From contig CANJPU010000045.1 in NCBI GenBank assembly GCA_947476285.1, positions 1 to 45,213 of the forward strand: a DNA stretch of 45,213 nucleotides, given 5' to 3'. Source of the DNA: Comamonadaceae bacterium. Its GTDB lineage: Bacteria; Pseudomonadota; Gammaproteobacteria; Burkholderiales; Burkholderiaceae_C. The position numbers were made by a program, and so were the translations under genes. This document shows positions 14,960 to 22,546 of this stretch, piece after piece (the stretch's first letter is position 1; every line of letters begins with the position of its first letter). The notes beneath the pieces are model-generated. The model did no database searches. It was not told where the DNA came from and saw only the letters and a program-made list of their open reading frames with translations.

Positions 14960-17101
14960 TCAGGCACTGGAGACCACTGGCGTTGCGGCACGCACCGACA
15001 CATAGCCGCTGGGGCAGACCTCCACGCACTTGCCGCACGACTCGCAGTTGACTGTGCTGAGCGAGTAATACTTGCCTGGCGCGGGCTCCTGCAGCCTGGT
15101 AAAGCCCCCGGCGTTGCAGAACATCTGGCAGTGCTCACAGCCGAAACAGGCTCCGCAGGAGAAGCAGCGCGCGGCCTCTTCAAAGAATTGTTGTGCGCCG
15201 ATGGTCCTTCGTACCTCCAGATCGGGCTCGGCCAGCCTTGCCAACACCGCTTGAACGGGGGGCACGGCCCGATCGGCTGGCGCGTAGAAGTCGAGCTTGG
15301 GGGCTGCATCGGCATGCGCTGCCTTCTCTTGCGCCTGTGGCAAGGGCAAACCGCGCAAGCTTGCATGGGCCGCCTCGGCAGCGTTGCGGCCCTGCGCAAT
15401 GGCAATGCCCGCAAAGCCAAGCCCAGTGGCGTCGCCCCCGCTCCAAAGCGCTTTTCCGAGTCGGGCACCAGGCTGCGCCTCGAACCACACTTTGCCCGCG
15501 CACACAGCCTCCAGGCCCTCAGGGTCTGGCTGCTGGGAGACGGCTGCGATCACTGTGTCGGCCCGAAGGTCGTAGCGCGCGCCGGCAATGGGAATTGGCG
15601 CTCTTCGGCCCGAGGCGTCAGGCTCTCCCATGGCCATGCGCTGCACCCACACTGCCTCAATCACATCGCCCCTACGCTCAATCTCCAGCGGCGCGGCAAG
15701 GTACATGAAGTCGACCCCTTCCGCGAGCGCATCCTCGATCTCAGATTCAATGGCCGGCATCTCAGTGCGGGTACGCCGGTAAAGCACCGTCACCTGTGCG
15801 CCGAGGCGTCGGGCAGCTCGAGCTGCGTCCATGGCAGTGTTGCCGCCGCCAACCACGATCACCCGCCGGCCCACTTGCACCGAGTCGCCCCGGTTGAGCG
15901 CCGCGAGAAACTCCGTTCCGGTCCACATGCCAGGACCGCCCTCGCCCGGAATACCGAGCTTGAGTCCTACCCCCGCCCCGATTCCGACAAACAGCGCATC
16001 GTGCTTGTCGCTCAGTTGCTGCATGGACAGATCTCGCCCCACCGCGGTGTTGACGCGCAGTTGCACGCCCAAATCCAGAATTCGGGAAATCTCGGCTTGC
16101 AGCACTTCCTCTGGCAACCTGTACTGCGGAATGCCGAAGTGGAGCATCCCACCAGGGCGCTCCTGCTTCTCGTACACCGTCACCTCGTAACCACGTCTGG
16201 CCATCTGGTGTGCAAATGCCAGACCAGACGGGCCCGCCCCGATCACGCCGATCGACTCCTTGCAGTCGGGCTCGATCGCTTGTTCCAGCTTCAGGCCCTG
16301 CGACAGACCCCAGTCGCCGATGAAGCGCTCAAGCGCATTGATGGACACGGCGGCGTCTTTGCCGCTTCGGTTACAGGCGGTCTCGCAAGGGTGCGGACAG
16401 ATGCGCCCGATCGTGGCCGGGAAAGGGTTCACCGCGGTGATGATCTTCCATGCCTGAGTACAGGCCTCCTCATCGGTAAGCCCAAGCTTGACCCGCTGGG
16501 CCGCCAGCGCAATCCAGCCGCGCACGTCCGATCCACTTGCGCACGCCACATTGCACGGAGGCGTGCGCGCCTCTTGCTGCGGCGATATCAATGCCATCTC
16601 CAGGGCAGTGCCAGTTGGCAGAGCCGGACGAGTCGGGCTTGGCACGAGCGACTCAGCCTTGCGCGCGGGCTGGCTGGGTTCAGTCACTTCGATTGGGTCC
16701 GTGCGCGGCGGCCGGGTCGGCAACACGGCATCATGATGCGAGCTAAGGTGTGCCACGTTTTGATTGAGGTTTCGGATCCGCCGAGACATCGTCTGCAAAA
16801 GGTTGAACGCGAGCGATGGGTCTTCATGGACCCTTCTCAAAAAGCCCTTCCGATCGATGGTCAACACGCGCGCAGGGCCCAGCGCACGAACCGTGGCAGA
16901 GCGCATCTCCCGGTCGAAGATGGCCATTTCGCCAAAAATGTCCCCTTCGGCTAGCACGGCCACTCTGACTTGCACGCCGTCTGCGCTCTTGAGGACTTCC
17001 AGCTGACCCTTCTGCACGGCGAACATGCACTCGCCCACCTCGCCCTGTCTCACAACCTCTTCGCCATCGGCGTAGAGCTGGCCCAAGTGTGTTGTGCTCA
17101 T
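14960..17101 (-). CDS. Fusion of cNMP-binding domain, GltD-like NAD(P)/FAD oxidoreductase and 4Fe-4S ferredoxin
   Basis: A 713-residue three-part protein. Residues about 8-115 form a Crp-type cyclic-nucleotide-binding domain with FGEMAIFDREMRSAT, keeping Glu58 and Arg67 that normally hold the cNMP phosphate. After a Pro-rich linker (125-165), residues about 175-590 form a GltD-like electron-transfer module: Fe-S cysteines 183, 187, 235, 239 and 243, the FAD loop GAGPSG (288-293) and the NAD(P) loop GGGNT (418-422). The C-terminus binds two 4Fe-4S clusters, with Cys646/649/652/655/658/662 and Cys686/689/692/696 (CESCGKCVEVCP). The ATG at 17101 overlaps the upstream stop as ATGA and has GGGGAG 6 bases before it. 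No glutamate synthase large subunit is adjacent, so it probably passes NAD(P)H electrons to ferredoxin or to the flavoprotein beside it, perhaps gated by a nucleotide. Confidence 0.85.
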   Translation of the reverse strand: MSTTHLGQLYADGEEVVRQGEVGECMFAVQKGQLEVLKSADGVQVRVAVLAEGDIFGEMAIFDREMRSATVRALGPARVLTIDRKGFLRRVHEDPSLAFNLLQTMSRRIRNLNQNVAHLSSHHDAVLPTRPPRTDPIEVTEPSQPARKAESLVPSPTRPALPTGTALEMALISPQQEARTPPCNVACASGSDVRGWIALAAQRVKLGLTDEEACTQAWKIITAVNPFPATIGRICPHPCETACNRSGKDAAVSINALERFIGDWGLSQGLKLEQAIEPDCKESIGVIGAGPSGLAFAHQMARRGYEVTVYEKQERPGGMLHFGIPQYRLPEEVLQAEISRILDLGVQLRVNTAVGRDLSMQQLSDKHDALFVGIGAGVGLKLGIPGEGGPGMWTGTEFLAALNRGDSVQVGRRVIVVGGGNTAMDAARAARRLGAQVTVLYRRTRTEMPAIESEIEDALAEGVDFMYLAAPLEIERRGDVIEAVWVQRMAMGEPDASGRRAPIPIAGARYDLRADTVIAAVSQQPDPEGLEAVCAGKVWFEAQPGARLGKALWSGGDATGLGFAGIAIAQGRNAAEAAHASLRGLPLPQAQEKAAHADAAPKLDFYAPADRAVPPVQAVLARLAEPDLEVRRTIGAQQFFEEAARCFSCGACFGCEHCQMFCNAGGFTRLQEPAPGKYYSLSTVNCESCGKCVEVCPSGYVSVRAATPVVSSA

Positions 17102-18507
17102 GACCATCTCCCCACAAAGAGATGCTTCTCAGTCCTGTCGATATTGCCCGCCGCCAGATTCCACATCAGCCGGAATGGAAACACAGGGTGCATCGTGCGA
17201 AGAAGAATTTCCTTGTACGGGGCACTGCCGGTGAATACATCCCACAGCACACTGCTCAATACCCGCGCACCGTCGGTTTGACTCTGCTCCTGCGCGGTCA
17301 TTCTCACCACGCCACGCCGTACAAAACGCAGCCTCTGTATCAACTTGGTCACCGCGAAGATCAGCCGCGCGATCATGTTGTCGATGATGAGCTTTCTGCA
17401 TTCAGGCCAGAACCCGTGCTGAAAATCGGCCTGCGACACTCCAACGAAAACCGCTGTGCGCGCGGCCGACTTGGCCGTTCGATAGGCAGAACCAATGCCA
17501 TCCTTGAACAGGCGACTCACCCCGCAATCGCCTATCCAGACGATGCGATCGGCAAACGGGCGTTGCGCCGCGCGCACGTTGATGCGCGGCAGACAGTGGC
17601 AAACCGGCGTGGGCACGAGCCCCTGAGGGAAGCACTTTCGCACTTCAGGTGTGGCCAGAAACTCCTCGACCAATGGCGGATCGACGTCATCACCCAGCAG
17701 GCACAGGGTGACGAACTCGCCCTTGGGAATCAAAGCCGCGAATTCAAGCCTGGGCAGATCCAACAGAAACACATGCATCGAATCGCCAAGCGAATCAGCG
17801 ATGACTTGCGCGCCCAGATGAAACTCGCTGATGAACGCGCGCAACATGCCGGGCTGTCGGGATTGGCCTGCGGCTGCGCCCACCGTCTCCAGTATCTGGC
17901 TGTTGACCCCTGCGGCGACAGCGACCAGGTCATACACCTGCGTCGTGCCATCGGCTGTGCGGATGCGGGGTCTGCCCGCCTGCAGATCGAAACCGGTCAC
18001 CAATTTGCGCACCACATTGGCACCGCGCGCCCTGGCCAACTCAAGCAGGTAGCCATCAAAGCCCGCAATCTCCATCGCCTCGGACTGCCTGGGTCCGTTG
18101 CAACGGTACACCGCTGCAATGCGCTTTTCCTGTGTAGGTGTGTCGATGCGCACCACGCCAACGTCGGTATGCAGCACATAAGACTCTATGCCTCGCTGCA
18201 CCACACCGGGCGGAAGGTCTATGCCTTCAGTGGCCAGCAACTGCACCAGCGATTCGGAAATGATGCCGCCGCAATGATTGCACCCGGCCGGGCCATGATG
18301 CGCAAACAGACGCGGCTCGTACAGATCAACGCTCAGCTCCAGACCCACCGACTCGGCCATCTTCAGCATGAAAAACGCGAAGAACGAGCCAGCAGGACCC
18401 GCCCCGATGATGCCAACGCGCGATCCATTGGTGAGCGACGTGGACATCGGCGGATCGACGCCCACATTGGCCAATCGCCTTGCGGGTTTGGTATTGAAGG
18501 TTTTCAT
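17098..18507 (-). CDS. Geranylgeranyl-reductase-like FAD-dependent oxidoreductase
   Basis: A 469-residue flavoprotein. The N-terminal Rossmann motif VGIIGAGPAGSFFA (GxGxxG at 35-40) is followed by a glutamate/tyrosine-rich DLYEP. A Cys-x-x-Cys pair lies in AGCNHCGG (Cys76, Cys79), as often seen in GGR-family proteins. The middle carries VWIGDCGVSRLFKDGIGSAYRTAKSAA, the usual GD-x-A FAD-phosphate region. The C-terminal region is basic and helical and could touch the membrane. The ATG is preceded by AGGAG at 8 bases. It is the first gene of the redox operon and overlaps the fusion reductase by 4 bases, so the two probably form an electron-transfer pair. Family members saturate isoprenoid or quinone-like chains; the substrate here is unknown. 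Confidence 0.82.
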   Translation of the reverse strand: MKTFNTKPARRLANVGVDPPMSTSLTNGSRVGIIGAGPAGSFFAFFMLKMAESVGLELSVDLYEPRLFAHHGPAGCNHCGGIISESLVQLLATEGIDLPPGVVQRGIESYVLHTDVGVVRIDTPTQEKRIAAVYRCNGPRQSEAMEIAGFDGYLLELARARGANVVRKLVTGFDLQAGRPRIRTADGTTQVYDLVAVAAGVNSQILETVGAAAGQSRQPGMLRAFISEFHLGAQVIADSLGDSMHVFLLDLPRLEFAALIPKGEFVTLCLLGDDVDPPLVEEFLATPEVRKCFPQGLVPTPVCHCLPRINVRAAQRPFADRIVWIGDCGVSRLFKDGIGSAYRTAKSAARTAVFVGVSQADFQHGFWPECRKLIIDNMIARLIFAVTKLIQRLRFVRRGVVRMTAQEQSQTDGARVLSSVLWDVFTGSAPYKEILLRTMHPVFPFRLMWNLAAGNIDRTEKHLFVGRWS

Positions 18508-18613
18508 CTCGCAACTCCTGGCGGCACAAGCTGCGCCGACGAGCCGCCAGCCAACAAATGCTACGCCTGTGTCGAGCAAGATGGCGACCCACGCGCGCTC
18601 AGTTGCCAGAAGA

Positions 18614-18627
18614 TTGATGCAAATCAA
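18614..18627. promoter_or_regulatory. Fnr/Anr box upstream of redox operon
   Basis: TTGATGCAAATCAA matches the Fnr/Anr consensus TTGAT-N4-ATCAA at all ten specified positions. It lies 107-120 bases upstream of the flavoprotein ATG, inside the divergent region shared with psiF (start 18803). It most simply makes the redox operon responsive to anaerobiosis, but psiF could also be affected. I saw no strong -10 to fix the spacing. Confidence 0.72.
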
Positions 18628-18802
18628 ACTCGCCAAGCTGCGGCGATCCCACAGAAGCAGACGCTGACGATAAGTCAAATGGCCGCATCCGAAACTGTCT
18701 TTGTCGCACGAATGGATGCATGCTCAGATTGCTCAGATTGCGCTGTTGCGCCCTTCTATTGCTTGTGCTGGAATGCAAAGATCAACTCTGACGGATACTG
18801 AT

Positions 18803-19087
18803 ATGAAAAGCTTTATCGGCATATTGGTCGTTGCAATGGGTCTGGCGATGGGCACCGCACAGGCAGCCGAAAACACTCAGCAATCCAAGATGGGCGAGTG
18901 CAACAAGCAAGCCGGCGACAAGAAGGGCGATGATCGCAAGGCCTTCATGAAGACATGCTTGAGCGCCAAGAAAGAGACGCCCCAGCAGGCCCAGCAAGCC
19001 AAGATGAAGACCTGCAACGCCGACGCCAAGGACAAGAAAGGCGACGAGCGCAAGAAGTTCATGAGCGAGTGTCTCAAGAAGTCCTGA
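18803..19087 (+). CDS. PsiF repeat-containing protein
   Basis: A 94-residue exported protein. MKSFIGILVVAMGLAMG plus AQA forms a signal peptide with cleavage near residue 21. The mature part is two copies of the PsiF repeat, each about 35 residues: KMGECNKQAGDKKGDDRK then FMKTCL, and KMKTCNADAKDKKGDERK then FMSECL. Each repeat has a conserved Cys pair. PsiF was named from a phosphate-starvation-inducible E. coli gene and its function is not established. The start was chosen at the signal peptide; the frame extends 34 codons upstream without a convincing start. It is divergent from the redox operon. Confidence 0.85.
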   Translation: MKSFIGILVVAMGLAMGTAQAAENTQQSKMGECNKQAGDKKGDDRKAFMKTCLSAKKETPQQAQQAKMKTCNADAKDKKGDERKKFMSECLKKS

Positions 19088-19392
19088 GACACGGTCAACT
19101 CCGGATTCGTGCTTTCCAGCGTGAAGCAGGAGGCGGTGACCAGGGGTGGCCTTGCCCCCAAAAAATCGTATCCCTTGCTGAGTGGTTCAATACAAGCAAT
19201 GGATGTACCGGTACAGCCGAATATGGATTTCACGGGCAAGTCCAATTCTGCTGACCGGCCTTTGCATCCCACCCGACACAGCCTGAGATGTAGATCACGG
19301 CGGGCCTGACTCGCAACCCATGTCGCAGCAGCCGCTGCGATTGCCTGCCGCGCGCCATGACGCGCTCGGTGGATTCATCGGAAAGGCCGGAT

Positions 19393-19408
19393 GATTATTC
19401 AAATAATC
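19393..19408. promoter_or_regulatory. 16-bp palindrome upstream of a sigma70-like promoter
   Basis: GATTATT-CA-AATAATC is a perfect inverted repeat. It ends five bases before the -35-like hexamer TTTACA, so its centre would fall near -47 relative to the predicted start. That is a typical activator position, for example for LysR-type regulators. No regulator gene adjoins. The role is inferred. Confidence 0.5.
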
Positions 19409-19412
19409 CAAA

Positions 19413-19441
19413 TTTACAGACAGGTTGCCTGCCCGCATAGT
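19413..19441 (+). promoter_or_regulatory. Candidate sigma70 promoter of the cupin-Bug-monooxygenase operon
   Basis: TTTACA (19413-19418, 5 of 6 to consensus) and CATAGT (19436-19441, 4 of 6) are separated by exactly 17 bases. Transcription would start near 19448, giving a leader of about 57 bases before the cupin ATG. A palindrome just upstream suggests an activator. Confidence 0.55.
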
Positions 19442-19504
19442 CGTGGACTTGCATATTGGCCATAGTTGCCCCGCACACAGGCAACGCAAGAGGCAAAACA
19501 CATC

Positions 19505-20014
19505 ATGATCAATCTTCAGCCTTCCGCCTACACACGGCCCGAGATGTTCCTGCCCGACGTCATGACGTTGGACGAAAAGTGGTATCCGCTGCCCAACGTG
19601 GGCAACGAGCATCCCTTGAAAGGCATGGTTCGCCCGCTGCTGTTTGACGTGACCAACGGCGGCTGGATCAGCATCCTCAAGGCCGAAGGCTCGGGCACCA
19701 TCCAGCGCCACCGGCATGCAGCGTCCGTCACCGCATGGACCATGGAAGGCTCTTGGGGCTACCGCGAGCACAACTGGTTCTCGCGCCCAGGAAGTTTTGT
19801 CTACGAGCCGGCCGGCCACATTCACACTCTGTTCATTGACCCTGCAGTGGGCCACATGACCGCGCTCTTTCATGTGTACGGTCCTGTCATCCACGTGGAC
19901 GAAAAGGGAGATGTGACCAGTTATGACGACGTCTACCTGCGCCTGGATCGGTACATCAAGCACTGCCGCGAGGTCGGGCTTAGCGAAGACTGGGTAAAGT
20001 CGCTGATTCGCTAG
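19505..20014 (+). CDS. Cupin-domain protein, 2,4'-dihydroxyacetophenone dioxygenase-like
   Basis: A 169-residue single-domain cupin. The metal site is suggested by IQRHRHAASVTAWTMEGSW (first cupin motif, two His plus a later Glu) and by EPAGHIHTLFI (second motif His). The overall layout resembles proteins annotated as 2,4'-dihydroxyacetophenone dioxygenase, which cleave a C-C bond between a ketone and an alcohol carbon, and also the ChrR cupin domain. The start MINLQPSAY follows AGAGG by about ten bases. It is the first gene of a plus-strand operon with a solute receptor, a flavin monooxygenase, a CoA transferase and a MaoC protein. A catalytic rather than sensory role is favoured by context but not proven. 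Confidence 0.75.
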   Translation: MINLQPSAYTRPEMFLPDVMTLDEKWYPLPNVGNEHPLKGMVRPLLFDVTNGGWISILKAEGSGTIQRHRHAASVTAWTMEGSWGYREHNWFSRPGSFVYEPAGHIHTLFIDPAVGHMTALFHVYGPVIHVDEKGDVTSYDDVYLRLDRYIKHCREVGLSEDWVKSLIR

Positions 20015-20094
20015 TTCGCGTAGCTAATCAAGGGCGCGGGGCCCACCGGCATGACAGTTAGAAAAGCAGACAAAGCACAACCGACGGAGACAAC

Positions 20095-21093
20095 ATGCAA
20101 ACTCACAAACCAGGCGCACTGCGCAATCGCATCCAATTGCTGTGCAAGATGCTTTGCATCGGCGCGCTGACAGGCGCGGCAGCGTCATCCTATGCGCAAG
20201 CCTATCCATCCAAGCCGATCAACTTCATTGTTCAGTACGCCGCCGGCTCTGGGGCCGACCAACTGGCCCGTGTGGCGGGCGATGCGATTGCGCGGGAGAG
20301 CTCGGCCAGCTTTGTCATCCGAAACATGCCAGGCGCGCTCGCGGTGGTGGGCACTTCGGCGCTGGTCAAGAGCCCTTCCGATGGCTACACCATCGGCATC
20401 TGCAGCGCCTCGATCAATTCGAGCGCCAACGCGCTGTTCAAGACCCTGCCCTACGACATCATCAAAGATTTCACCTTCATTGAGCCGCTGGCTGTCTACA
20501 CCTATGTGCTGAGCTCCGCGCCTGAGCTGGGCTACAAGTCGGTGGACGATCTGACCGCCGCCGCCAAGGCCAGCCCGGGCAAGCTCAGCTACGCCTATGC
20601 CAACGCCACCGCGCAGGTGCTGGCCGCGGTCCTGGTCAAGCAACTGGGCATTCAGGCACTGCCAGTACCCTACAAGGCGTCTGGCGAGAGCCTGGCCGAT
20701 TTGTCCGAGAACCGTGTGTCGTTCGCTGTCACCGACATGGGCGTAACCGTACCCATGATCAAGGCCAACAAGATCAAGGCGCTTACGGTGATCGCGGCAA
20801 AACGCTCGGCCAATCTGCCTGATGTTCCTTCATTGGTGGAGGCCGGCAAGCCTGCGGTCGAGGTGATTGCCTGGGCCGGCATCTGCGGCCCCAAGAACAT
20901 GCCGCAAGAATCCGTGACATGGCTTCGCAATCAGATCCAGAAGGCACGTGCCAAAAATGAGGTGCTGGAGAAATTCATGCTGCTGGGTCTGGACCCACTC
21001 AGCCTTGGCAATGAGTCCTTCACCGATTTCGTCGCGCGCCAGTTGCCGCTGTGGACGGACGCCGCCCGCGAGGCAGGCATCAAAGCGCAATAG
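20095..21093 (+). CDS. Bug/TctC-family periplasmic solute-binding protein
   Basis: A 332-residue receptor with a long signal peptide (MQTHKPGALRNRIQLL, hydrophobic core, cleavage near SSYAQA at about residue 36). The ligand loop reads IVQYAAGSGADQLARVAG, where most relatives have VPF in place of VQY, and IRNMPGALAVV replaces the usual ENRPGA. These differences mark a diverged ligand site. It lies 80 bases after the cupin gene and 41 before the monooxygenase in the same direction, so it probably imports or senses the acid those enzymes act on. Confidence 0.9.
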   Translation: MQTHKPGALRNRIQLLCKMLCIGALTGAAASSYAQAYPSKPINFIVQYAAGSGADQLARVAGDAIARESSASFVIRNMPGALAVVGTSALVKSPSDGYTIGICSASINSSANALFKTLPYDIIKDFTFIEPLAVYTYVLSSAPELGYKSVDDLTAAAKASPGKLSYAYANATAQVLAAVLVKQLGIQALPVPYKASGESLADLSENRVSFAVTDMGVTVPMIKANKIKALTVIAAKRSANLPDVPSLVEAGKPAVEVIAWAGICGPKNMPQESVTWLRNQIQKARAKNEVLEKFMLLGLDPLSLGNESFTDFVARQLPLWTDAAREAGIKAQ

Positions 21094-21134
21094 AGCCGCC
21101 GCCACACCACGCAGAACCTCAGAGGGCCCGCACG

Positions 21135-22445
21135 ATGTCTTCCAAGATGCATTTGCTGCAGATGTTTCTGCACACCAGCATGACGCACACGCTCATGGGC
21201 TGGGCCGATCCGATCGATCAACAACTCGACGGCCTGGAGGACTACAGCTACTGGCAAAAACTGGCCCTGACACTGGAGCGAGGGCGCTTTGACGGCGCTT
21301 TCTTCGCCGACAGCCCGGCGACACATGGCGTGTACAAAGAGAGCGTGGTGCCCTCGGTCGAATGGGGCGTGATCTGGCCCAATCATGACCCCATGCCATT
21401 GGTTGCGGTGATGACCGCAGCCACCAAGCACCTGGGCCTTGGTGTGACCATGTCCACCAACGGCACATCGCCCTACCTCGCGACACGGCGCATCTCGACC
21501 CTGAACTATCTGAGCAAGGGCCGCGTGGGCTGGAACATCGTCTCGGGCTTCAGCCAGGCCGAGCACCTGGCCTGCGGCCTGGGCCAGCAGATCGAGCATG
21601 ACGAGCGCTACAACATGGCCGACGAGTTCATGGAGGTTTGCTACCTGCTCTGGAACAGTGTGCCCACCAGCGCGATCCTGAGAAACAAGAAGACGCTGCG
21701 GTTCGCAGACCCGGACCAGGTCAAACGGGTGGATTTCAAAGGCAAGTATTTCCAGTGCAAGGCCGTGACACCCACATTGCCATCGCCCTATGGACACCCA
21801 GTGCTGTTTCAGGCGGGATCATCCGGGCGTGGCATGCAGTTCGCCATGAAGCATGCGGAGGTGATCTTCGCGATTCAAAACCATGTCGAGGGCATGAAAA
21901 AGACAATGGTTCAACTCAAGGCAGAAGCGCAAAAATACGGCGCATCTGACCCCAAGGTCATATTCGCTCTGCAACCCATTGTGCGAAGCACAGAGCTTGA
22001 GGCCCGGCACAGAATGGAAGAACTCATCGAGCGCATTCCACTGGAGGCGAATCTGGCTCGCATGTCCGGTGTGTTCGGCCTTGATCTGAGTAAGTTCGAC
22101 CCCGACAAGCCTCTGACCGACAGCGCCAATTCGCAAGGTTCGCGCGGCTTGATGGCCGCCGCCATGACCAATGAAAAAGGCGAATCCGTGACCCTGCGCG
22201 AAGTGGCAAAGAAGTGGGCGCTGGGGCCGGCGATTCCTCTGATTGTCGGCACGCCAGAGCAAGTGGCAAGCGAGATCGAACGCATCTGGCGTGAGACCGG
22301 TTGCCATGGCTTCAACCTCAGCCCCACCACCAACCCCGATAGCGTGGAAGACCTGGTCAACCATGTGATCCCGATCCTGCAAAAGCGCGGCGTGTTTCGC
22401 ACCGAATACGAAGCCAGCACCTTCCGCGAAAATCTGATGGCTTGA
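21135..22445 (+). CDS. Luciferase-like FMN-dependent monooxygenase, NtaA/DszA group
   Basis: A 436-residue member of the bacterial luciferase-like family, in the NtaA/SnaA/DszA/DmoA branch. It uses FMNH2 from a separate reductase and O2 to oxidise amines, sulfur compounds or ketones. Branch landmarks are RGRFDGAFFADSPATHGVY, LGLGVTMSTNGTSPYLATRRISTLNYLSKGR (described by its T-x-x-x-P-Y-x-x-A-R-x-x-x-T-L core), GWNIVSGF and ERYNMADEFMEVCYLLW. The start MSSKMHLLQMF was chosen over one 28 codons upstream, which overlaps the receptor gene. No flavin reductase gene is in the window. It precedes a CoA transferase and a MaoC gene; the substrate is unknown. Confidence 0.88.
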   Translation: MSSKMHLLQMFLHTSMTHTLMGWADPIDQQLDGLEDYSYWQKLALTLERGRFDGAFFADSPATHGVYKESVVPSVEWGVIWPNHDPMPLVAVMTAATKHLGLGVTMSTNGTSPYLATRRISTLNYLSKGRVGWNIVSGFSQAEHLACGLGQQIEHDERYNMADEFMEVCYLLWNSVPTSAILRNKKTLRFADPDQVKRVDFKGKYFQCKAVTPTLPSPYGHPVLFQAGSSGRGMQFAMKHAEVIFAIQNHVEGMKKTMVQLKAEAQKYGASDPKVIFALQPIVRSTELEARHRMEELIERIPLEANLARMSGVFGLDLSKFDPDKPLTDSANSQGSRGLMAAAMTNEKGESVTLREVAKKWALGPAIPLIVGTPEQVASEIERIWRETGCHGFNLSPTTNPDSVEDLVNHVIPILQKRGVFRTEYEASTFRENLMA

Positions 22446-22546
22446 TGCGCGAGCTTCGGCTCGCGAGCACTGTCATTTGACCCGGGCATGTCGCGGCCTT
22501 AACATCAATCGGGTTTGAATCGAACCCAACTCCCCACCCAAGCTTC

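Larger units (their letters stand above)
19088..19504. other. Non-coding region between psiF and the cupin operon
   Basis: This region of 417 bases shows no coding sequence I can support; the short frames in it have no family signature. Its right half is locally AT-rich and holds the palindrome and promoter-like hexamers annotated at 19393-19441. I see no clear intrinsic terminator after psiF. Confidence 0.5.

Noticed and set aside
14891..16954. Very long plus-strand frame opposite the fusion reductase
   Set aside because: It has no recognisable domain, while the minus strand encodes a clear CNB/GltD/ferredoxin protein with conserved cysteines and cofactor loops.
17122..18801. Long plus-strand frame opposite the geranylgeranyl-reductase-like gene
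   Set aside because: Its His/Arg/Gln-rich sequence is typical of antisense shadow frames; the minus strand has the GxGxxG and GD motifs of a real flavoprotein.
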